DNA of 42,983 bases from positions 1-42,983 of the forward strand of contig JAFTMR010000015.1 of the NCBI GenBank assembly GCA_017452325.1, read 5' to 3'. Below, piece by piece: positions 8,129 through 16,816 of the stretch. A program made the position numbers and the translations under genes. The notes below the pieces were generated by a model that was not told the DNA's origin, did not search any database, and saw only the letters and a program-made list of their open reading frames with translations. The DNA comes from Phascolarctobacterium sp. GTDB taxonomy: Bacteria; Bacillota; Negativicutes; Acidaminococcales; Acidaminococcaceae. Every line of letters begins with the position of its first letter. The stretch's first letter is position 1.

Positions 8129-8566
8129 TCAGAAATCTTCACCATAAGGCTTTAAACTACGAGGCTTTTCTAAAATTTGTTCCATAATTAATCCCTGTAC
8201 CAGCTTGGGATGAGTAAATCTTTTCTTGGGAGCATCATTATGTAAGGTTAAAGGCTTGGCAATAACCACAGGTTCTTCTGCCATAAATTGAGGCTCCGTA
8301 TAAATTTTTCCCCTGTCATGTTGAAGTTCACAGTTATCAGTATGGATTTTATTTTGCTTTTTGCCTAGAACACGCTCAAACTCCTCTGCTAAATCGCGGT
8401 CACCTTTAACCTCGGAAGGATATTCATATCCTTCCGGTTCCTGCGGTTCAGGACCAGGCTGTCTACGCTTACCATTACTCATAAAAATTGTCAGCAGAAA
8501 GTTAAGAATAACAAAGGCAAAGATAATCCAAAAGAAACTGCTATTATCGCTTGTATAAAAGAACAT
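8129..8566 (-). CDS. Small membrane protein of unknown function
   Basis: 145 residues that I do not assign to a family. One strongly hydrophobic N-terminal segment (about residues 10-29, FFWIIFAFVILNFLLTIF) is followed by a basic stretch GKRRQPG and a charged, proline-rich, probably disordered cytosolic tail. Late in the tail is KKRFTHPKLVQGLIMEQIL, which looks like a short helix or docking segment. TAGGAGG seven bases before the ATG and tight spacing between floA (20 bases) and the PPK2 gene argue that it is real. Being co-encoded with FloA suggests a membrane-associated partner, but this is inference. Confidence 0.7.
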   Translation of the reverse strand: MFFYTSDNSSFFWIIFAFVILNFLLTIFMSNGKRRQPGPEPQEPEGYEYPSEVKGDRDLAEEFERVLGKKQNKIHTDNCELQHDRGKIYTEPQFMAEEPVVIAKPLTLHNDAPKKRFTHPKLVQGLIMEQILEKPRSLKPYGEDF

Positions 8567-8586
8567 AGCTGCCTCCTACTTAACCA

Positions 8587-9579
8587 TTACTCCTTTTCGT
8601 TTACAGGACTAACCTCTGCAATAGTCTTGCGCATTTCAGTATCAGCATTGATGTTGTTCATACGATAGTAATCTATTACGCCCAAACGACCATTTTCCAA
8701 AGCATCTGCCAAAGCGGCGGGCACCTTCGCTTGTGCTTCTACAACTTTTGCCTGCATTTCTTGAGTGTAAGCTTTCATTTCTTGTTCTTTAGCAACTGCC
8801 ATAGCACGACGTTCTTCTGCGCGAGCTTGAGCAATACGTTTATCTGCTTCCGCTTGGTCCGTCATCAAAGCAGCGCCAATGTTACGACCAACGTCCACGT
8901 CCGCAATGTCAATGGACAAAATTTCGAAGGCAGTACCTGCATCCAAACCTTTTTCCAAAACAGTCTTGGAAATGTAATCAGGATTTTCCAAAACATCAGT
9001 ATGTTCTTTGGAAGAACCTACATTAGTAACAATACCTTCACCAACACGAGCTATAATAGTTGCTTCGCCCGCACCACCAACAAGTCTGTCTATATTAGCA
9101 CGAACGGTTACACGAGCTTTAACCTTCAGCTCGATACCGTCTTTAGCAACTGCGGAAACTACAGGAGTTTCGATAACCTCTGGGTTAACGCTCATTTGCA
9201 CTGCTTCTAATACATTACGACCTGCCAGATCGATTGCGCAGCCACGCTCAAAGCTTAAATCAATCTGCGCACGATGAGCTGCGATTAAGGCATCAATAAC
9301 CCGGTCAACATTACCACCTGCCAAATAATGTGCTTCCAATTGGTCAACATTCACATCCAGGCCAGCCTTATTAGCCTTGATAAGGGGCAATACGATTTGT
9401 GCAGCAGGAACGCGACGCAGACGCATACCAATCAAATCCACGATACTCACGCTTACACCTGCAGCAATTGCCGAAATCCACAAACCTACGGGCACAAAAT
9501 TCAAGAACACCATAACGCCAATGATGGTGGCTATCAAGGAGAAGCCACTACCAAAAACAAAATTTACTAACTCAAACAT
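8587..9579 (-). CDS. floA: Flotillin-like protein FloA (YqfA/SigW-induced type)
   Basis: 330 residues, the usual length for FloA. A hydrophobic N-terminal region with two close membrane segments (about residues 10-50) is followed by the [19 protein letters not shown] region and a long SPFH/PHB-like domain. A C-terminal helical stretch rich in Ala, Glu, Lys and Gln runs to about residue 290. FloA scaffolds functional membrane microdomains. GGAGTG upstream of the ATG supports the start. It heads a minus-strand group that continues through the small membrane protein and PPK2 genes. A GTATAAA-N3-TTTATAC inverted repeat lies in the leader at 9602-9618. Confidence 0.93.
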   Translation of the reverse strand: MFELVNFVFGSGFSLIATIIGVMVFLNFVPVGLWISAIAAGVSVSIVDLIGMRLRRVPAAQIVLPLIKANKAGLDVNVDQLEAHYLAGGNVDRVIDALIAAHRAQIDLSFERGCAIDLAGRNVLEAVQMSVNPEVIETPVVSAVAKDGIELKVKARVTVRANIDRLVGGAGEATIIARVGEGIVTNVGSSKEHTDVLENPDYISKTVLEKGLDAGTAFEILSIDIADVDVGRNIGAALMTDQAEADKRIAQARAEERRAMAVAKEQEMKAYTQEMQAKVVEAQAKVPAALADALENGRLGVIDYYRMNNINADTEMRKTIAEVSPVNEKE

Positions 9580-9658
9580 TTTCTTTCACTCCAATCTGTT
9601 TGTATAAAATTTTTATACCATTAGTATATCAAATATTAACCTCCGAAACAAAATAAAA

Positions 9659-9688
9659 ATAACCGTGTCGGTAATCCAACACGGTTAT
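9659..9688 (-). terminator. Rho-independent terminator after yqeY
   Basis: ATAACCGTGT and ACACGGTTAT form a 10-bp stem with a 10-base loop, followed on the minus strand by TTTTATTTTG. It lies 11 bases past the yqeY stop and closes the prmA-to-yqeY unit. Confidence 0.85.
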
Positions 9689-9699
9689 AATTATTATTG

Positions 9700-10149
9700 C
9701 TACTTGAGTAGTTCACGAACCATGGCATTAATACGTTTGCCATCAGCACGACCTTTAGTCTTTGCCATCACCGCCGGCATTACCTTTCCCATATCCTTGG
9801 GACTAGTAGCACCAACTTCAGCTACAACCTCAGCAACGATAGCTTTAAGCTCGTCGTCACCAAGAGCTTCCGGAAGATATTTTTTGAGAATCTCAATCTC
9901 TTCCTTAGCTTGGGCAACCAACTCATCACGTCCAGCCTTTTGGAATTCTTCCAAAGAGTCTTGACGCATTTTAACCTCTTTCATCAAGACAGCAAGAACT
10001 TCATCATCGTTCAGTTCTTTTCTGTCATTGATTTCTACGTTCTTGATATTTGCACGAACCATACGAATTACATTGAGACGAAGTTTTCCGTTCTCTCTGT
10101 CCTTCATTGCTTCTTTCATATCAACAGTTAATTGGTCTTTTATAGACAT
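9700..10149 (-). CDS. yqeY: GatB/YqeY domain-containing protein
   Basis: 149 residues from the ATG at 10149, preceded by GGAGGTGGACTTT. The frame to 10164 would swallow that ribosome binding site. The sequence has the typical helical YqeY opening (SIKDQLTVDMKEAMKDRENG), the LNVIRMVRANIKN core, and the C-terminal GKVMPAVMAKTKGRADGKRI segment. That segment resembles the tRNA-binding tail of GatB. The fold suggests a role near tRNA amidation or translation, but the molecular function is not established. It directly follows rpsU, a pairing common in Firmicutes, and ends at a clear terminator. Confidence 0.93.
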   Translation of the reverse strand: MSIKDQLTVDMKEAMKDRENGKLRLNVIRMVRANIKNVEINDRKELNDDEVLAVLMKEVKMRQDSLEEFQKAGRDELVAQAKEEIEILKKYLPEALGDDELKAIVAEVVAEVGATSPKDMGKVMPAVMAKTKGRADGKRINAMVRELLK

Positions 10150-10164
10150 AAAGTCCACCTCCAA

Positions 10165-10341
10165 TTATCTGGTTTTACGTTTTCTAGCTGCTTCGGATTT
10201 TTTCTTACGGGCAACGCTCGGTTTTTCATAATGTTCGCGTTTTCTAACCTCAGAAAGAATACCAGCCTTTTGGGTTGCTCTTTTGAATCTGCGCAGTGCG
10301 CTGTCTAAAGTTTCGTTCTTGCCAACTTTAATTTCTGCCAT
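10165..10341 (-). CDS. rpsU: 30S ribosomal protein S21
   Basis: 58 residues from the ATG at 10341, the normal S21 length. The sequence starts [19 protein letters not shown] and ends in a strongly basic tail [12 protein letters not shown], both diagnostic. GGAGGGAGGGAGAACAG is the ribosome binding site, so the in-frame upstream extension to 10362 is not the start. A small inverted repeat, ACACTT-AGGG-AAGTGT at 10361-10376, lies just before that site. S21 is a late-binding 30S protein. It is 15 bases upstream of yqeY and in the same unit. Confidence 0.97.
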   Translation of the reverse strand: MAEIKVGKNETLDSALRRFKRATQKAGILSEVRKREHYEKPSVARKKKSEAARKRKTR

Positions 10342-10465
10342 CTGTTCTCCCTCCCTCCACACACTTAGGGAAGTGTATCTGCAATTTATTGTTATTTAGG
10401 CGCAATACACCTAAAAACACTTACTGAACAATTATACAAGAAATTTCAAGTTATGTCAACGAAAT

Positions 10466-10804
10466 TTAGCATGGAGGCCAACCCAAAGCTTTGCCGCCAA
10501 TTACATGGATATGAAGATGATTTACGGTTTGTCCTCCATCTTCACCAGTATTCATCACAACTCGGAAGCCTTTATCTGCAACACCTGTTTTTTCTGCAAT
10601 CTCCTTAACTTTGCCAAGCATATAAGCCACCAAAGCAGGGTCAGCAGTAGTAACATTGGCAGTGTGTTCCTTGGGAAGCAGCAGTACATGTACGGGTGCA
10701 GCCGGAGCCACGTCATGAATGGCGATCATTTTATCGTCTTCATATACTTTATTGGAAGGAATGTCGCCTTTGATAATCTTGCAAAAAATACAATTCTCAG
10801 ACAT
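10466..10804 (-). CDS. HIT-family (HINT-type) nucleotide-binding protein
   Basis: 112 residues from the ATG at 10804, which has GGGGGTAAT upstream. The longer frame to 10870 adds an unconserved leader. The histidine triad HLHIHVI has H96, H98 and H100 near the C-terminus. CIFC near residues 5-8 is the start of the usual zinc site. FCKIIKGDIPSNKVYEDD is the standard opening of the HINT branch, which hydrolyses nucleoside phosphoramidates. It sits between mtaB and rpsU in the translation-related unit. Bases 10342-10465 hold the rpsU leader and a small stem TTTAGG-N9-CCTAAA at 10393-10413. Confidence 0.93.
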   Translation of the reverse strand: MSENCIFCKIIKGDIPSNKVYEDDKMIAIHDVAPAAPVHVLLLPKEHTANVTTADPALVAYMLGKVKEIAEKTGVADKGFRVVMNTGEDGGQTVNHLHIHVIGGKALGWPPC

Positions 10805-10878
10805 TGGTATTACCCCCTTAATATTCTTTATGAAAAAATTATTCTGCATGGTCTCTACAAATCCTGCCATACGTTAAA

Positions 10879-12186
10879 TTATTTTACCAACTCGCCTACT
10901 AGGAAGTCCTCCTGCACGCCAACAATTTTCACTTTGGCAATTTCACCACACAAGCTTGCAGGAGCTTTGACGATTACACGCTGATAGCTACCTACCAAGC
11001 CTTCAATATGTTCATTATCTACAGGCTGCTCAAAAAGAACTTCACTTTCAGTCCCTACTTCCTTTTCCAAGCAGGCATGGAATAATATTTCGTCCAATTC
11101 TCCTAATTTAGCAGCACGTTCTTCTTTAACAGCTTCAATGATTTGATTGGGCATCTTTTCTGCCGGAGTCCCCTTGCGTTTAGAAAAGGGGAAGATGTGC
11201 ATCTTAGCAAAGCCACAGCTTTCAGCAAAGCGCATGGTCTCAGCAAAATCTTCTTCCGTTTCTCCCGGGAAACCTACAATCACGTCAGTAGTAATGGCGA
11301 TATCAGGCAGCTGCTCCTTGATATTGCGTAACAGTTCCGCATAACGGGCAGTATCGTAGGGGCGGTGCATTGCCTTTAAAATTTTGTCGCAACCGGATTG
11401 CAAAGGCAAATGCAAATGACGACACAGACGTTTATCTCTAGCCATCAACTCTACAATACGAGGGTCAACCTCTACAGATTCCAAGCTGCCCAAACGTAAA
11501 CGCTTCAAACCATCTACACTCAAAGCCGCTTGTACTGCATCATACAAGGTTACAGCACCACCTTGCTCTTTGCCATAGCACCCCAAGTGAATACCAATGA
11601 GTACTACTTCCTTATAGCCTGCCGCTACCAGCTTGGTAACTTCTTCCTTAATATTATCAAGACTTCTACTACGCAAAGGTCCACGAGCATAGGGAATGAT
11701 ACAGTAAGTACAATATTGGTTGCAACCCTCTTGAATTTTCAGGAAGGCTCTGGTTTTATCAGTTTCAGTTCCCGCACCCAGCTCTTCAAATTTTGTATCA
11801 ACGGTCATCTTCTGTACATTGTCCAAAATTTCCGTACGCTTTTCATTAAGTGCTAACTCTACCAATTCTACAATGCGTCCACGCTCTTGGTTGCCAATGA
11901 TTACGTCCACCCCTTCGATAGCCTTTACCTCTTCAGGCGAAGTTTGAGGATAGCAGCCTGTAACCACAGTTAAGGACAGTGGATTGTGACGTACTGCACG
12001 ATTAATTATTTGTCTGGATCTGCGTTGACCATTATTAGTAACAACACAAGTATTTATCAAATATACATCAGCAGCTTCGTTAAAAGGAACTACCTTATAG
12101 CCTGCTTGACGGAAAATTTCTTCCATACTGGCAGTATCTGCCTGATTAACCTTACAGCCCAAGGTATAAAATGCAATTTTCTTCAT
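10879..12186 (-). CDS. mtaB: tRNA t6A37 methylthiotransferase MtaB
   Basis: 435 residues, the usual size. The N-terminal methylthiotransferase domain has its three cluster cysteines: C11 in LGCKVN, C47 in NTCVVTN and C78 in TGCYPQ. The radical SAM motif is C155, C159 and C162 in EGCNQYCTYCIIPYARG. A C-terminal TRAM-like RNA-binding domain occupies about the last 65 residues. The enzyme converts t6A37 to ms2t6A37 in tRNAs reading ANN codons. The LGCKVN opening and the neighbourhood of rsmE and prmA, seen in many Firmicutes, favour MtaB over MiaB or RimO. It follows rsmE after six bases. Confidence 0.94.
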   Translation of the reverse strand: MKKIAFYTLGCKVNQADTASMEEIFRQAGYKVVPFNEAADVYLINTCVVTNNGQRRSRQIINRAVRHNPLSLTVVTGCYPQTSPEEVKAIEGVDVIIGNQERGRIVELVELALNEKRTEILDNVQKMTVDTKFEELGAGTETDKTRAFLKIQEGCNQYCTYCIIPYARGPLRSRSLDNIKEEVTKLVAAGYKEVVLIGIHLGCYGKEQGGAVTLYDAVQAALSVDGLKRLRLGSLESVEVDPRIVELMARDKRLCRHLHLPLQSGCDKILKAMHRPYDTARYAELLRNIKEQLPDIAITTDVIVGFPGETEEDFAETMRFAESCGFAKMHIFPFSKRKGTPAEKMPNQIIEAVKEERAAKLGELDEILFHACLEKEVGTESEVLFEQPVDNEHIEGLVGSYQRVIVKAPASLCGEIAKVKIVGVQEDFLVGELVK

Positions 12187-12192
12187 ATAACT

Positions 12193-12927
12193 TTAGTCTC
12201 CTAAATCCCCTGTTTCATAAAAAATAGCAGACATTGCTACAAGCCCAGCGGTTTCTGCACGCAGAATACGACGTCCAAGGCTGACGGGTATTACCCCCGC
12301 CTCACGCGCCTTTGCCAATTCTGCTTCACTAATACCGCCTTCCGGACCAATAATGAGAAGCAAATCCTCCAACTGACCCGCTTCTCGCAGGGCAGTTTTC
12401 AAACTCATTCTATCTTCACATTCATAAGCGATAATCTTGGTTTTACAGTTATTGTTGGCAAGCATTTGGCTAACGGTTTGCACCTCTTGCACTTGCGGAA
12501 TGATATCGCGCTTACTTTGCTTCGCCGCAGCTTCTGCAATTTTTTGCCAACGTCCTACTTTTTTATCTGCTTTAGCACCGTCAAGACGCACTACGGAATG
12601 TTCCATCGCCACAGGAACAACGCTATAAGCCCCAAGCTCCACCGCTTTTTGGATAATGAAGTCCATCTTCTCACCCTTTGCCAAACCTTGGGCAAGAGTA
12701 ATCTTCACCGCAGGCTCATGACTTTCTGCAAGTTTTTCCAGACAACGAACGGCAACAGTACCTTCTGTAATGAAAGCAATCTCTGCTAAAGCACTTACTC
12801 CGTCGTCACTGACAATTTGCAGTTTATCACCTGGCTGCATTCGTAGTACCTTGCTAATATGCTTGGCATCCACGCCTGTAATAGTCATTTCTTCATTATA
12901 TAATTGCGGTATAAAAAACCTATGCAT
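12193..12927 (-). CDS. rsmE: 16S rRNA m3U1498 methyltransferase RsmE
   Basis: 244 residues, the standard length. It has the N-terminal PUA-like region (MHRFFIPQLYNEEMTITG, HISKVLRMQPGD) and the C-terminal SPOUT knot. The knot motifs are LIIGPEGGISEAEL near residue 195 and SLGRRILRAETAGLVAMS near 220, which form the SAM-binding trefoil. It methylates U1498 of 16S rRNA in the assembled 30S subunit. It begins immediately after the prmA stop, so the two are translationally coupled, an arrangement common across bacteria. Confidence 0.95.
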   Translation of the reverse strand: MHRFFIPQLYNEEMTITGVDAKHISKVLRMQPGDKLQIVSDDGVSALAEIAFITEGTVAVRCLEKLAESHEPAVKITLAQGLAKGEKMDFIIQKAVELGAYSVVPVAMEHSVVRLDGAKADKKVGRWQKIAEAAAKQSKRDIIPQVQEVQTVSQMLANNNCKTKIIAYECEDRMSLKTALREAGQLEDLLLIIGPEGGISEAELAKAREAGVIPVSLGRRILRAETAGLVAMSAIFYETGDLGD

Positions 12928-13863
12928 CTATTTCACCTTACTCATCTGCATTACTACCCAGCCACCCTTTTCATCAACATGGTCCACCTGCATTCCAACC
13001 TCTTGAGCTGCTGCTTCAATATCACTACGTCTTTCGCTAATGATACCGCTTGCAAGGAAAATACCATCGTCTTCTAACTTGCCAGGAATATCCTTCAACA
13101 ACATAATGATAATATCTGCAATGATATTAGCAATGATAATATCAGCCTTACCTTCAGTACCGTGAAGCAGATCGCCCTCCTGAACATCAATTTTATCGGT
13201 CAAGCCATTATCAGCAATATTTTCTTTAGCTACTCGTACAGCAACAGCGTCGATATCTACAGCCTTTACGGACTTAGCCCCCAACAGAGCTGCCGCAATA
13301 GCAAGAATACCGCTACCAGTACCAACATCAAAAACATGGTCATTCTTTGTTAAAATTTTCTCCAGACGTGCCATGCACATATTGGTAGTGTGATGGGTAC
13401 CAGTGCCAAAAGCCATTCCCGGATCAATTTTTATTACATATTCCCCTTCTTTAGCCTCGTACTCTTCCCAGCTAGGCTTAATCACAAGGCTTTCTCCCAC
13501 ATGGGTAACGTGGAAGTACTGCTTCCATTCATTTGCCCAATCCACCTCCGACACAGTACGGAAGCAGGTGTTACCAAAGCGGAATTTTCCAATACGTTCT
13601 TCAATAACATTCAACCCGTCTTCAATTTGCGCCAAACGAGCTTGCAGTTTTTCATCGTCCGCGTAATAGGCACTAACGGTAACAATCTCCGTATTTTCTT
13701 GCTCAGGAATGTCGCACAGCTCCCAAGTCCCGCTATTACGCAAATCATTAATCAGCTGCGGGTCTTCAATGGCAACACCATGAGCTCCAACGCTTACTAA
13801 AATATCAGAAACTGCTTCTACAGCTTCGTGTGTTACTTGTACGTTTACTTCTATCCAATTCAT
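12928..13863 (-). CDS. prmA: Ribosomal protein L11 methyltransferase PrmA
   Basis: 311 residues, normal for PrmA. An N-terminal L11-binding ferredoxin-like domain (MNWIEVNVQVTHEAVEAV) precedes the class I methyltransferase core. DPGMAFGTGTHHTT at about 147-160 is diagnostic of PrmA. VFDVGTGSGILAIAA at about 177-191 is the SAM-binding motif I. The IIANIIADII strand follows near 225. It heads the prmA-rsmE-mtaB-HIT-rpsU-yqeY unit and is divergent from ilvA. Confidence 0.95.
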   Translation of the reverse strand: MNWIEVNVQVTHEAVEAVSDILVSVGAHGVAIEDPQLINDLRNSGTWELCDIPEQENTEIVTVSAYYADDEKLQARLAQIEDGLNVIEERIGKFRFGNTCFRTVSEVDWANEWKQYFHVTHVGESLVIKPSWEEYEAKEGEYVIKIDPGMAFGTGTHHTTNMCMARLEKILTKNDHVFDVGTGSGILAIAAALLGAKSVKAVDIDAVAVRVAKENIADNGLTDKIDVQEGDLLHGTEGKADIIIANIIADIIIMLLKDIPGKLEDDGIFLASGIISERRSDIEAAAQEVGMQVDHVDEKGGWVVMQMSKVK

Positions 13864-14012
13864 TTGTTATTACTCCTATCCTACAAAACCGTTATAAGCA
13901 CTGTCTTACTGTGTTAGAACTTCTCTTGCTTGCTCGAAGTACTACAACTGCACAAGCTTGTTCTTCGTTATACAGTACCTCTAATGCTTTTTTCAATACA
14001 TTTACTTTTATA

Positions 14013-14042
14013 AGTATAGCACACGCACTTATGAAACGGCAA
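14013..14042 (-). promoter_or_regulatory. Promoter of the prmA operon
   Basis: On the minus strand, TTGCCG (14037-14042) and TATACT (14013-14018) are separated by 18 bases. The leader to prmA is about 145 bases long and has no riboswitch I recognise. Confidence 0.6.
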
Positions 14043-14051
14043 AAGAATTTA

Positions 14052-14080
14052 TTGACTGTACTCTGATTTTAACATAGAAT
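14052..14080 (+). promoter_or_regulatory. Promoter of ilvA
   Basis: TTGACT at 14052-14057 and TAGAAT at 14075-14080 with a 17-base spacer, a near-consensus housekeeping promoter. It is back-to-back with the prmA promoter and starts transcription about 45 bases before the ilvA start. That leaves no room for a T-box or attenuator. Confidence 0.8.
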
Positions 14081-14131
14081 AATATTTGTATATATATGAA
14101 GCTTTTAAAAGAAAAGCTAAGGAGGAAAGTC

Positions 14132-15337
14132 ATGCTTACCTTGGATAAAATCTACCACGCAGCCTTTGTTTTGAAGGATATCGCCCGCAAGACAGATTTA
14201 ATCGCTGCTCCCCAACTTTGTGACGGCACACAATTATATTTAAAAACAGAAAACCTACAAGTAACCGGCAGCTTCAAAGTACGTGGAGCTTATTATAAAA
14301 TTAGCCAACTCACCGAAGAAGAACGTGCTAAAGGAGTAATCGCCTGCAGTGCAGGCAACCATGCTCAAGGCGTCGCTCTTGCAGCAACTAAAATGGGTAT
14401 TAAAAGCATCATCTGTATGCCTGATGGTGCCCCTATTATGAAAGTAGAAAATACTAAACGTCTTGGCGCAGAAGTACGTCTTGCCAAAGGCACATATGAT
14501 GATGCCCACGATCTTGCAGTACAACTGCAGGAAGAAACTGGTATGACTTTCATCCATCCCTATGATGATGACTTGGTAATCGCCGGTCAAGGCAGCATTG
14601 GCTTGGAAATTTTAGAACAGCTCCCAGATGTAGAAGCAGTGATTGTTCCCATCGGCGGTGGCGGTCTCATCTCTGGTGTTGCCATTGCCATGAAAAGCTT
14701 ACGTCCCGACATCAAAATTTACGGCGTACAGGCTGCAGGTGCTGCCAGCATGTTCAACGCCTTCAAAGCAAAATGCTACCAAACCTTAAACTGCGTTAGC
14801 ACCTTTGCCGATGGCATCGCAGTTAAGACTCCTGGCGAAAACACCTTCAACATCATTGAAAAATATGTAGATGAAATCATCACTGTTAGCGAAGATGAGA
14901 TTGCAGCGGCGATTCTTGCTCTTATTGAAAAACAAAAACTTATATCTGAGGGAGCAGGTGCAACACCGGTAGCAGCAGCTCTCTTCAACAAACTACCAAT
15001 CCAAGGGAAAAAGGTAGTGTGCCTTGTTTCCGGCGGCAATATTGACGTTAATATTCTTTCCCGCGTCATCACCCGCGGTCAAGTTATGAGTGGTCGTAAG
15101 ACTAACCTGATGATTGCATTGGAAGATAAACCTGGTCAGTTACTTCATGTAAGTGATATCGTTTCCAGCTGTGGCGCTAATGTAATCAGCGTTCACCATG
15201 ACCGCAGTGATGCTAACATGGCAATTACCAGCTGTTTCTTGAAGTTGGGCTTGGAAACTCGTGACTTAGCACAAATCGAGCAAATCAAAAAGCGCCTTAC
15301 CGAAGAAGGCTTTAACCTTGTAAGCGAAAGAGTATAA
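14132..15337 (+). CDS. ilvA: Threonine ammonia-lyase (threonine dehydratase)
   Basis: 401 residues from the ATG at 14132, with AAGGAGG eight bases upstream. The frame to 14096 would contain that ribosome binding site. The N-terminal PLP domain has K49 in GSFKVRGAYYK as the Schiff-base lysine, and IPIGGGGLISG near residue 180 is the PLP phosphate loop. A single C-terminal ACT domain starts near residue 327 (TNLMIALEDKPGQLLHV). This matches the roughly 400-residue class (TIGR01127), which deaminates threonine to 2-oxobutanoate. It could feed isoleucine synthesis or threonine fermentation. It is the only plus-strand gene in the window. Confidence 0.93.
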   Translation: MLTLDKIYHAAFVLKDIARKTDLIAAPQLCDGTQLYLKTENLQVTGSFKVRGAYYKISQLTEEERAKGVIACSAGNHAQGVALAATKMGIKSIICMPDGAPIMKVENTKRLGAEVRLAKGTYDDAHDLAVQLQEETGMTFIHPYDDDLVIAGQGSIGLEILEQLPDVEAVIVPIGGGGLISGVAIAMKSLRPDIKIYGVQAAGAASMFNAFKAKCYQTLNCVSTFADGIAVKTPGENTFNIIEKYVDEIITVSEDEIAAAILALIEKQKLISEGAGATPVAAALFNKLPIQGKKVVCLVSGGNIDVNILSRVITRGQVMSGRKTNLMIALEDKPGQLLHVSDIVSSCGANVISVHHDRSDANMAITSCFLKLGLETRDLAQIEQIKKRLTEEGFNLVSERV

Positions 15338-15485
15338 GAATAATTCTCTTTGTCTCTTATTGGGTAGTATTGTTATTATATTCATGTCATCCTCATCATA
15401 AGTCGCTCATGTAAATTGTTATGACAACATTCGTGACCATATGTTATTTTTCCTGTCCAGATAATAATTAGTTACATAGTAAAAA

Positions 15486-15516
15486 ACAAGTCCTGTTCTG
15501 CATGAACAGGACTTGT
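15486..15516. terminator. Bidirectional terminator between ilvA and the cbi operon
   Basis: ACAAGTCCTGTTC and GAACAGGACTTGT form a perfect 13-bp stem with a 5-base loop. An A-run lies on the left and a T-run on the right, so it can end ilvA on plus and the long cbi operon on minus. The rest of 15338-15647 is non-coding and AT-rich, apart from the palindrome at 15569-15590. Confidence 0.9.
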
Positions 15517-15568
15517 TTTTTCTAAGACAATTTAATTTTTGTATATACTCATGGTCAGGACTCGTATA

Positions 15569-15590
15569 TTTCCATTCTATAGAATGGAAA
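15569..15590. repeat. Perfect 22-bp palindrome
   Basis: TTTCCATTCTATAGAATGGA is its first 20 bases, and the full 22 bases read the same on both strands with no spacer. It lies between the cbiC stop and the bidirectional terminator. No function is assigned; a dimeric protein site or a processing hairpin are both possible. Confidence 0.5.
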
Positions 15591-15647
15591 AGCTCTCATC
15601 TTCACCTGATTAAAATAAGAAAATGAGAAAGAGTAAGAAAAAACGTC

Positions 15648-16286
15648 CTATCTTTCTACCAATTTATAAATCAATGCGTTGCAGATGGCAGCAGCAACAT
15701 TGCTACCGCCCTTACGACCGCGAGCTACGATGTAGGGCACGCCAGTCTGCATAATAATTTCCTTAGATTCAACAACATTGACAAAGCCAACAGGCACACC
15801 AATAACAAGCTCCGGTTTAATTTTTCCTTCCTTTACCAACTCGTCCAGACGCACAAGAGCAGTGGGAGCATTACCTACGGCAACGATAACAGGTCCTTCA
15901 ATTTCGCAAGCTTTTTCCATACAAGCTGCTGCGCGAGTGGAGCCTGCCTCTTTAGCACGAGCAGCAACGTCAGTATCTGCCATGAAGCACACTGCCTTCG
16001 CCCCCAGCTTGTTCAAGCCCATTTTGTTAATACCCACGCAAGCCATATTAGTATCAGTAACAATGGTTGCGCCCTTCTTCAATGCTTCTAAAGCCTTTTC
16101 TACCACGCCATCGGAAAAGAGCAGAGTACGCGCATAATCAAAATCTGCAGAAGTATGAATAACACGCTTTACGATGTCAAGTTTTTCTGCATCAATCTTA
16201 ACTTGTCCCAATTCTTCGCCAATGATTTCCATACTGCGCTTTTCAATATCTGCAGGCAAAACATTTTGTAATTCCATTTTCAACAC
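15648..16286 (-). CDS. cbiC: Cobalt-precorrin-8 methylmutase (CbiC/CobH)
   Basis: 212 residues from a GTG at 16286 that shares its G with the cobO TAG stop; an ATG at 16277 is the alternative. The fold's signature VIHTSADFDYA contains H44, the histidine that moves the methyl group from C11 to C12 to give cobyrinate. DTNMACVGIN, ALVRLDELV and the glycine-rich ARGRKGGSNVAAA tail also match the family. It is the last gene of the long minus-strand operon and ends 132 bases before the terminator. Confidence 0.95.
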   Translation of the reverse strand: MLKMELQNVLPADIEKRSMEIIGEELGQVKIDAEKLDIVKRVIHTSADFDYARTLLFSDGVVEKALEALKKGATIVTDTNMACVGINKMGLNKLGAKAVCFMADTDVAARAKEAGSTRAAACMEKACEIEGPVIVAVGNAPTALVRLDELVKEGKIKPELVIGVPVGFVNVVESKEIIMQTGVPYIVARGRKGGSNVAAAICNALIYKLVER

Positions 16287-16816
16287 TACCTTTCTATTCC
16301 AGTCCGCGCCATAATCCCTTTGTCCTTAGGGTGCTTGCGCTTGCAAATCTCAGAAATATAATCAGCCAGCTCTACTAATTCAGGAAAAGGGTTACGCCCA
16401 GTCATAACCACTTCCAATTCTTGGGGCTTGTTTCGCAGAAAATCTAAGAGTGCTTCCTTATCGAACACTCCCCTATCACAGGCGCCAACTACCTCGTCCA
16501 AAATCAGCAGGTCTATTTTTTCGTCCACACATTTCTTTTTGACAGTCTCAAACAGTGCTAAATGCTCCTTGGTAACCTGCGCCTTTTCTTCCGCATTCAT
16601 CTGGAAGGTGAATTTAGGAGTTTCTTTGGCACGCATTACCTCGATGTTTGGCAGCAGAGCAAGACTGTTCAGTTCCCCTGTACGCCACGCCTTCAAAAAT
16701 TGTACAAAAAGAACTTTATTACCATGACCGCAACAGCGCACTGCCAAGCCAAGGGAAGCAGTGGTCTTCCCCTTGCCGTCACCGCAGTAAATATGAATCA
16801 AGCCGCCGTCCTTCAT
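16286..16816 (-). CDS. cobO: Cob(I)yrinic acid a,c-diamide adenosyltransferase (CobO/BtuR/CobA type)
   Basis: 176 residues, standard for the CobA/CobO branch. The N-terminal P-loop is GDGKGKTTA at residues 12-20. LLILDEVVGACDRG near 105 and VVMTGRNPFPELVELADYISE near 135 are family signatures. It adds the adenosyl group of ATP to reduced cobalt corrinoids. It starts directly at the cbiP stop and overlaps the start of cbiC by one base, so these three genes are tightly coupled. Confidence 0.95.
   Translation of the reverse strand: MKDGGLIHIYCGDGKGKTTASLGLAVRCCGHGNKVLFVQFLKAWRTGELNSLALLPNIEVMRAKETPKFTFQMNAEEKAQVTKEHLALFETVKKKCVDEKIDLLILDEVVGACDRGVFDKEALLDFLRNKPQELEVVMTGRNPFPELVELADYISEICKRKHPKDKGIMARTGIER

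Noticed and set aside
13864-14131. T-box or attenuator before ilvA
   Set aside because: The promoter at 14052-14080 leaves only about 45 bases of leader, with no terminator.
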